In this document: positions 25,784 to 29,871 of the stretch, piece after piece
Layout: every line of letters begins with the position of its first letter
How positions within the stretch are numbered: position 1 is the stretch's first letter
Position numbers and translations under genes: made by a program
Source: Symbiodinium natans
Taxonomy: Eukaryota; Sar; Dinophyceae; Suessiales; Symbiodiniaceae
Assembly (NCBI GenBank): GCA_905221605.1
Contig: CAJNDS010002241.1
Location: 529,820-559,690 of the forward strand
DNA length: 29,871 bases
Direction: 5' to 3'
The notes under the pieces: model-generated
Seen by the model: only the letters and a program-made list of their open reading frames with translations
Databases searched by the model: none
Told to the model about the DNA's origin: nothing

Positions 25784-27226
25784 TTAATCATACACCTTGA
25801 GCCCCAAGTCGCGAATTTCAATCACCTGTTCTGATAATAGGGTAATGAACATCTCATCTGGCATATCATCAGCAGGAATTGTTGCTCCCGCAGGCTTCAC
25901 GCGTATAAGCATCTGTTGTCCTGCTCTTGTATTAATTCCTGTATATGAACTATCTGGAACGCGTTCAAGGCTATAACCAAAAATAAATTGGCGATCACGA
26001 TATTGCTTAAAATCAATTGAAATACTGTGTTGATGGAACACTGGAAGGTTTAACGCTTTTCTCAAATGATAGAAGCACTGTGTTAATGAATTACAAGGAT
26101 ATTCTGGATACAATTTAGAACCTAGTTGGATTTGGAACTCCAAGTCTTTGTTGATGTCGTAAATTCCTTCCACTGTGGCATCGTGGGTTTGATGAGGATG
26201 ATAAAACCTACAAAAGCGTTTATTAGCATATTCATAACCAAGGCTGGGGTCATCGTCTCTATAAAAAGTGATGAAGGAAGCAACAAGTTTTGAAACGGAG
26301 CGAATGACTGGAACGCTAATATCAGTTAATCCTACTACTGACTGAGATTGAGTAATATATGTTGTGTATGTAATCGGTAATCCTTTGCCTTCTAAAAGAT
26401 GCTTAACGTATTCGTTATTTAAATTATTATCAAGGGTGCAAATATCACAGGAAACGAAGCAGTTGTTAAGTTCAAAGAGTTTAGAAGTGTTGGTGGCACT
26501 ACCTGCGGGTAATGCTACATCCTGAGTAAATCTTTCACGAAGGTTTTGAGCAATTCCTCCGTCTGCCTCGTCATAATCATCTGGGTTAATAATACAATCA
26601 AGGTCGCTATTTACGAGTTCTAATTCAATAGTTAGATTGCCCATATATTTTAGCGGTAAATACTTAAACTGAGAGAAGAGACCGCATAATGGTTTAAATC
26701 CTACTGTCATTTGATTTTTGAACCCTTGGCAATTGGTAGAATTAACTTCATAATCTAATTGTGTTCCTGCATTATTAACTAATGTTTTAACTTCGTCGTC
26801 ATACCTATATCCGAAACCTTCATTCGCTTCGTCTTTTCTTGCTCCTTGCGACATTAATTTAGAAAACATCTGATGAACTCGGTTGTAATTATCAAAGTCT
26901 TCAACTACTTGATTACCGGCGATAATTCGCATTCGTCTGAAAAAGGAATATGGCGGTGCTAATGGACGAAGTTTTCGGTCAAGGGTCTGGTCTAAATTTT
27001 GAACTGTAAAGAATACACGAACTGATTGAGGGTCTAGCCATCCGTTGTCTTCGGCGTTTAATGAGAATTTCAATACACGGTTTCCTGATGTAGGCTTATA
27101 AACATTACTACCACTTGGATAAAATCTTACGCTTCGTCGGTCAGTAATATAGCTTGCTCCTTTGTTTAATTTAAATGAAAGGTTATCAACTAGAATATCT
27201 TCTGGACTGAATGTTTCAATAGACAT
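25784..27226 (-). CDS. Major capsid protein, double jelly-roll type
   Basis: 480 residues, within the usual range for PLV capsid proteins. The N-terminal region (FSPEDILVDNLSFKLNKG) and the pattern FYPSGSNVYKPTSGNRVLKF, then DNGWLDPQSVRVFFTVQN, then PPYSFFRRMRIIAGNQVVED match my memory of PLV capsid N-termini, with an SxVRVFFTV strand and FFRRM turn. The C-terminal half has further beta-strand-like segments (FYHLRKALNLPVFH, DRQFIFGYSLERV). It builds the trimeric capsomers of an icosahedral shell. The ATG is preceded by a TATATAAG sequence 6-13 bp upstream. A homology search of residues 1-150 against PLV, virophage and adintovirus capsids would settle the lineage. Confidence 0.85.
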   Translation of the reverse strand: MSIETFSPEDILVDNLSFKLNKGASYITDRRSVRFYPSGSNVYKPTSGNRVLKFSLNAEDNGWLDPQSVRVFFTVQNLDQTLDRKLRPLAPPYSFFRRMRIIAGNQVVEDFDNYNRVHQMFSKLMSQGARKDEANEGFGYRYDDEVKTLVNNAGTQLDYEVNSTNCQGFKNQMTVGFKPLCGLFSQFKYLPLKYMGNLTIELELVNSDLDCIINPDDYDEADGGIAQNLRERFTQDVALPAGSATNTSKLFELNNCFVSCDICTLDNNLNNEYVKHLLEGKGLPITYTTYITQSQSVVGLTDISVPVIRSVSKLVASFITFYRDDDPSLGYEYANKRFCRFYHPHQTHDATVEGIYDINKDLEFQIQLGSKLYPEYPCNSLTQCFYHLRKALNLPVFHQHSISIDFKQYRDRQFIFGYSLERVPDSSYTGINTRAGQQMLIRVKPAGATIPADDMPDEMFITLLSEQVIEIRDLGLKVYD

Positions 27227-27227
27227 T

Positions 27228-27240
27228 TTCTTATATATCT
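27228..27240 (-). promoter_or_regulatory. TATA-like box upstream of the capsid gene
   Basis: On the minus strand AAGATATATAAGAAA directly precedes the capsid ATG. A related AAGATATATAGGG precedes the ATG of the second GIY-YIG gene at 28194. Two occurrences suggest a shared promoter element, perhaps for one expression class. Confidence 0.4.
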
Positions 27241-27256
27241 TGGCTAGAAAAATAAA

Positions 27257-27293
27257 TTTAATTAAATATAATTTTTAATTATATTTAATCAAA
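27257..27293. terminator. A+T palindrome between the capsid gene and the small ORF
   Basis: TTTAATTAAATATAATT and AATTATATTTAATCAAA pair over about 17 bp with one mismatch and a 3-base loop. It spans the stop codon of the 27285 ORF and the leader of the capsid gene. Confidence 0.5.
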
Positions 27294-27485
27294 TAATTTA
27301 AAACTATATGTATTTTCATTTGTATTCTTCTTTTTCGTGTTCTTAACTATACTATTTATTTGTTTCCTTTCCACATCATTTTCTTCAACTAACTTTCTTA
27401 TTTCTTCGTAGCTGTTTTGTTTAAACTTCTTGTCTGGCTTCTGCTTTTCCATCTTCTCGTAAGTCTGCGCTTTGTAAGAGAACAT
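27285..27485 (-). CDS. Small lysine-rich ORF overlapping the GIY-YIG gene
   Basis: 66 residues (KPDKKFKQNSYEEIRKLVEE), highly charged, no domain recognised. It starts inside the last 65 bp of the 27421 gene in another frame and ends next to a palindrome. It may be a genuine overlapping gene or a former continuation of the nuclease after a frameshift. The composition is plausible for protein, but any A+T-rich frame tends to be lysine-rich. Confidence 0.4.
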   Translation of the reverse strand: MFSYKAQTYEKMEKQKPDKKFKQNSYEEIRKLVEENDVERKQINSIVKNTKKKNTNENTYSFKLFD

Positions 27486-28194
27486 TATTATTATTTATAT
27501 TATTTAGATTATTTAATGCTTCTTGGCGTTTTTTAGTTTGAAAATGTCTTAACCTATGACCAAATGTATAGTAGCAACCACATTCACATAAGTGTTTTTC
27601 GCTTTTTCGTGTTTGTATTCGTGTTTTGTTTTCTTCTTTTTCTCTATACTGTTTTAGATAATCACGCCTTTCCTCTCGTAATCGTTCCTTGTTTTGTTGG
27701 TAAAACTCAACCCATTTTTGTTTGTTTTTTTCATAATATAGTTTGTCATTTTGCCTTATCTTCTCTTTGTTATTGTCTCGGTATTGTTTTGCTTTTGCTT
27801 GTATTGTTGGTTTGTTTTTTTCATAATAAAGTTTGTTACCTTCGCGCCTTTGCTCTTTGGTCTCGGCTTTATATTCTTGTAATGTCCTTCCAGAAACAAC
27901 TTTATTGACGCAGTCATTGTTTCTTATATACTCACCTTCCCGTCTAAACAATTCATCTTTTGTCTCACAACTAAAATATTCAACAAGTTCAATTTTACAG
28001 TTTTCTATGCCATACTCATCAAATATATCATAACAACTTACTCTGATATGTTCTTCACTTGATGAATATGTTTTATACTTGTATCTATGCTTTGCCATTC
28101 TTTTACTTAAACTTTCAATGGTGCTCCCGAAATACTGCTTGTTATAACCTACATCGGTGATTTTATAGATTTTCCCTTTATGATACTTACTCAT
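27421..28194 (-). CDS. Second GIY-YIG endonuclease
   Basis: 257 residues. GKIYKI (7-12), QYFGST (20-25), R32 and H36 form the GIY-YIG core (YIG appears as YFG), with DELFRREGEYI carrying the glutamate. The linker repeats KLYYEKNKPTIQAKAKQYRD and KLYYEKNKQKWVEFYQQNK have the same 30-residue period as the first nuclease. The C-terminal finger CECGCYYTFGHRLRH keeps the first histidine, but the second position is arginine, so the finger may be degenerate. The remaining 25 residues are asparagine-rich and unrelated. This is a paralogue of the gene at 24943, separated from it by the capsid gene. Confidence 0.8.
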   Translation of the reverse strand: MSKYHKGKIYKITDVGYNKQYFGSTIESLSKRMAKHRYKYKTYSSSEEHIRVSCYDIFDEYGIENCKIELVEYFSCETKDELFRREGEYIRNNDCVNKVVSGRTLQEYKAETKEQRREGNKLYYEKNKPTIQAKAKQYRDNNKEKIRQNDKLYYEKNKQKWVEFYQQNKERLREERRDYLKQYREKEENKTRIQTRKSEKHLCECGCYYTFGHRLRHFQTKKRQEALNNLNNINNNNVLLQSADLREDGKAEARQEV

Positions 28195-28227
28195 ATCCCT
28201 ATATATCTTAATATATCTTTTCTTTAA

Positions 28228-28884
28228 CTATGTTTCAAATTGTTCCATAAATTCTTCTCTTGTTATAGGTTCATTTCCTGCTTTGTTTTTAACATTTGCT
28301 ATATCTTCGTAGGAGTGGTTATACAATGGATTTAACGAGCCTTTCGGAATAGTTATACTGCCACCGTCAAACATACTCACAACGTCCTTAGACCCTCTTA
28401 TTCTCAAATTTGTCCCCGTGTCTTCTGGACGTTGATTTGAAACAAAAGGCGAACCATAACTTCTCGTTCTAAAAATATTTCCATAATCATTATTGATTTG
28501 TGCGCTTATCGCCGATCCCAAGCTGTGTGAAATAACGTCAGAGATACCATAATGTTTTTGACCGTCAATTTCAATAGCTCCGTCTTTTATGAACTTATCT
28601 ACATCTTTGTATCGTTTCGTGTTTCGTGTTTGGTAAAGCGGTAATTTTACATCATCATATATATCACCTAACCATCTTCCGCCTCCACCGGTTCCAGCAA
28701 TGTATAGTTGGCTTCCGTTTCTATAAATCCCGTCAGGATTTTCATATGCTAATTTAAGTCCTTGCGTGTCTGTTAGAAAAGACCAGTTACCCGCTAATTC
28801 TTCTTTAACTTCATTATGTATCTTGCTTCTTGTGTTCGGGGCTTCATACGTTATTCCTTCATTTCTTCTTTTATCTTTATGCAT
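28228..28884 (-). CDS. Lipase-like alpha/beta hydrolase
   Basis: 218 residues. YIAGTGGGGRWLGDIYDD (61-78) fits the oxyanion-side strand, and HYGISDVISHSLGSAIS (111-127) is the nucleophile elbow, with S121 in a SHSLG variant of GxSxG. RSYGSPFVSNQ (141-151), D167 in GSKDVVSMF and H190 in NHSYED complete a class-3 lipase-like triad. There is no signal peptide or membrane segment. Class-3-like lipases have been reported in virophage/PLV-type genomes, where a role in crossing or remodelling host membranes is assumed rather than shown. It is divergent from the penton gene with 41 bp between the start codons. Confidence 0.7.
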   Translation of the reverse strand: MHKDKRRNEGITYEAPNTRSKIHNEVKEELAGNWSFLTDTQGLKLAYENPDGIYRNGSQLYIAGTGGGGRWLGDIYDDVKLPLYQTRNTKRYKDVDKFIKDGAIEIDGQKHYGISDVISHSLGSAISAQINNDYGNIFRTRSYGSPFVSNQRPEDTGTNLRIRGSKDVVSMFDGGSITIPKGSLNPLYNHSYEDIANVKNKAGNEPITREEFMEQFET

Positions 28885-28925
28885 TATAAAATAACTTATA
28901 AATTAATTTTCTCTGTTAATTAATA
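28885..28925. promoter_or_regulatory. Divergent promoter of lipase and penton genes
   Basis: Only 41 bp, nearly all A+T, separate the two ATGs. TATAAAATAACTTATAAATT and GTTAATTAATA leave room for a TATA-like box in each direction, so the two genes are likely expressed together. Confidence 0.5.
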
Positions 28926-29762
28926 ATGCTTAAGTTCAAAAAGGTATATATTGACAGCAGTTATAGAGTAAGTGGCACGTCGTCCGATTTTACTATTGAC
29001 CTACCGGAAACAGTCCAGCTTGAAGAAAATATGTTGTGTCAAATACACGAGGTAAGCATTCCTCATTCTTGGTATTCCATAAACAGCACAAACAACAATC
29101 TTTATTTTAGACATCAGGTCATACCACCAAGTGTTGTAGCAGGTATAACTTATCGTAAAATTACAATTCCGGAGGGCAACTATACAGCAGTTGATTTAGC
29201 TCAAACAATAGAGATTGCTTTAAATTTGCTGGTTGATACGGTTGATAGACCAAATACATATTCAATAAGCTATAACACTTCAACCAATAAATATACTTTC
29301 AGCTCTAATTACGCAACTGCTATTTTTGTTGTTCTGACTGATGATGAAGTAGCCCCAGTAGCAAATTTGTTTAGTGACCCCGTTGATGTTAATAATTTAA
29401 GTTCAATAAACAGAGTGATAGGCAATACCACGCCAGCTACTGACGCTTACACAAATGTAGCTCCTTACACAACAAACTTTGTTGACTTAACTCCTGTTAA
29501 GAATGTTTATTTACACTGCAATGAAATAAGCAATTATAATCAATTGACAGTGGCGGGCAATTCAAGCATTATCAAGAAAGTCCCTGTAAATGTTCCTTAT
29601 TTAGGTGTCATAAATGATTTAGAGTTAAGTTCGGTTGATTATATTGACTGCTCTAACAAATTATTTCGTAGGTTAAATTTCAGATGCACCGACCACCTTA
29701 ATCAAAATATAAATTTAAACGGGGTGGACATATCATTCACCCTTACCTTTTTTAAGGGCTGA
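28926..29762 (+). CDS. Probable penton / minor capsid protein
   Basis: 278 residues. The opening VYIDSSYRVSGTSSDFTIDL, then PETVQLEENMLCQIHEVSIP and HSWYSIN is the signature start of a family I know from PLVs and algal giant viruses (I-D-S-x-[FY]-R, S-D-F-x-I-x-L-P, P-x-x-W-Y-x-I). The rest is beta-strand rich (KYTFSSNYATAIFVVLTDD; DISFTLTFFKG at the end), consistent with a single jelly roll. In related viruses this protein fills the fivefold vertices. Penton identity is inferred from family and from the nearby capsid and ATPase genes, not from a structure. Confidence 0.65.
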   Translation: MLKFKKVYIDSSYRVSGTSSDFTIDLPETVQLEENMLCQIHEVSIPHSWYSINSTNNNLYFRHQVIPPSVVAGITYRKITIPEGNYTAVDLAQTIEIALNLLVDTVDRPNTYSISYNTSTNKYTFSSNYATAIFVVLTDDEVAPVANLFSDPVDVNNLSSINRVIGNTTPATDAYTNVAPYTTNFVDLTPVKNVYLHCNEISNYNQLTVAGNSSIIKKVPVNVPYLGVINDLELSSVDYIDCSNKLFRRLNFRCTDHLNQNINLNGVDISFTLTFFKG

Positions 29763-29800
29763 AAATTATCTAATTAGAAAAATATATACTATATTAATTA

Positions 29801-29871
29801 ATGAGTGGTGAAGAGGTTGAAGAGATTAAAAATGAAGAAGAGCCTGAAATGACAACTAACGAAAAGAATGA
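29801..29871 (+). CDS. Start of a further viral gene, truncated by the window edge
   Basis: The ATG at 29801 follows TATTAATTA, the same leader type as the penton and ATPase genes, and the frame stays open for the 23 codons available (MSGEEVEEIKNEEEPEMTTN). It is very acidic, possibly the N-terminus of a longer protein. It is 38 bp downstream of the penton stop and likely co-oriented in one transcript. Function cannot be judged. Confidence 0.55.
   Translation, partial: MSGEEVEEIKNEEEPEMTTNEKN

Noticed and set aside
19640-29871. CRISPR array, rRNA or tRNA genes in the viral block
   Set aside because: No regular direct repeats with spacers and no structured RNA signatures were seen; nearly all the sequence is coding.

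Overview
The window joins two very different kinds of DNA. Positions 1 to about 19,590 are eukaryotic nuclear DNA of mixed to high G+C, filled with hundreds of copies of the plant/algal-type telomere heptamer (TTTAGGG / CCCTAAA) and its variants in both orientations. Positions from about 19,640 to the end are compact, A+T-rich, intron-free and densely coding, and carry the capsid and packaging genes of a polinton-like virus (PLV). The host is most likely a single-celled alga or relative using TTTAGGG telomeres (dinoflagellate, cryptophyte or green lineage). No marker gene is present to decide between them. I saw no dinoflagellate spliced-leader relic.

Region 1 (1-19,590). Unique-sequence islands of about 50-150 bp sit between the telomere-like arrays. 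Many islands have an open frame, mostly on the minus strand, with sensible protein composition and an AG/GT dinucleotide at each edge. I read them as candidate short exons of one or more minus-strand host genes whose introns are largely telomere-like repeat. In several cases the repeat itself supplies the splice dinucleotides (GTTTAG donor, TTTAG acceptor). This is an inference: openness over 100 bp is weak evidence alone, several islands are open in more than one frame, and no protein was recognised. The same region holds at least five short inverted-repeat elements of MITE type, one of them in three copies, plus tandem duplications and long homopolymer and dinucleotide runs.

Region 2 (19,590-20,331) is the junction: a long G run, a zinc-finger gene on the minus strand, and a C-rich repeat block, with a 12-bp inverted repeat near both edges.

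Region 3 (20,332-29,871) is the viral block. In order it holds two small zinc-finger genes, an unknown coiled-coil gene, an FtsK/HerA (A32-like) packaging ATPase (+), a long fiber protein with a C-terminal S74 chaperone (-), a GIY-YIG nuclease (-), a double jelly-roll major capsid protein (-), a small ORF overlapping a second GIY-YIG nuclease (-), a lipase-like alpha/beta hydrolase (-), a probable penton/minor capsid protein (+) and the start of another gene (+) cut by the window edge. Capsid shell, vertex, genome packaging, host attachment and perhaps membrane hydrolysis are therefore represented. Replication genes, the maturation protease, any integrase and the right-hand end lie outside the window. 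A+T-rich perfect or near-perfect palindromes lie between most viral genes. Two GIY-YIG proteins and the small zinc-finger proteins share a C-terminal finger, and some also share a charged repeat linker, so they look like one modular family.
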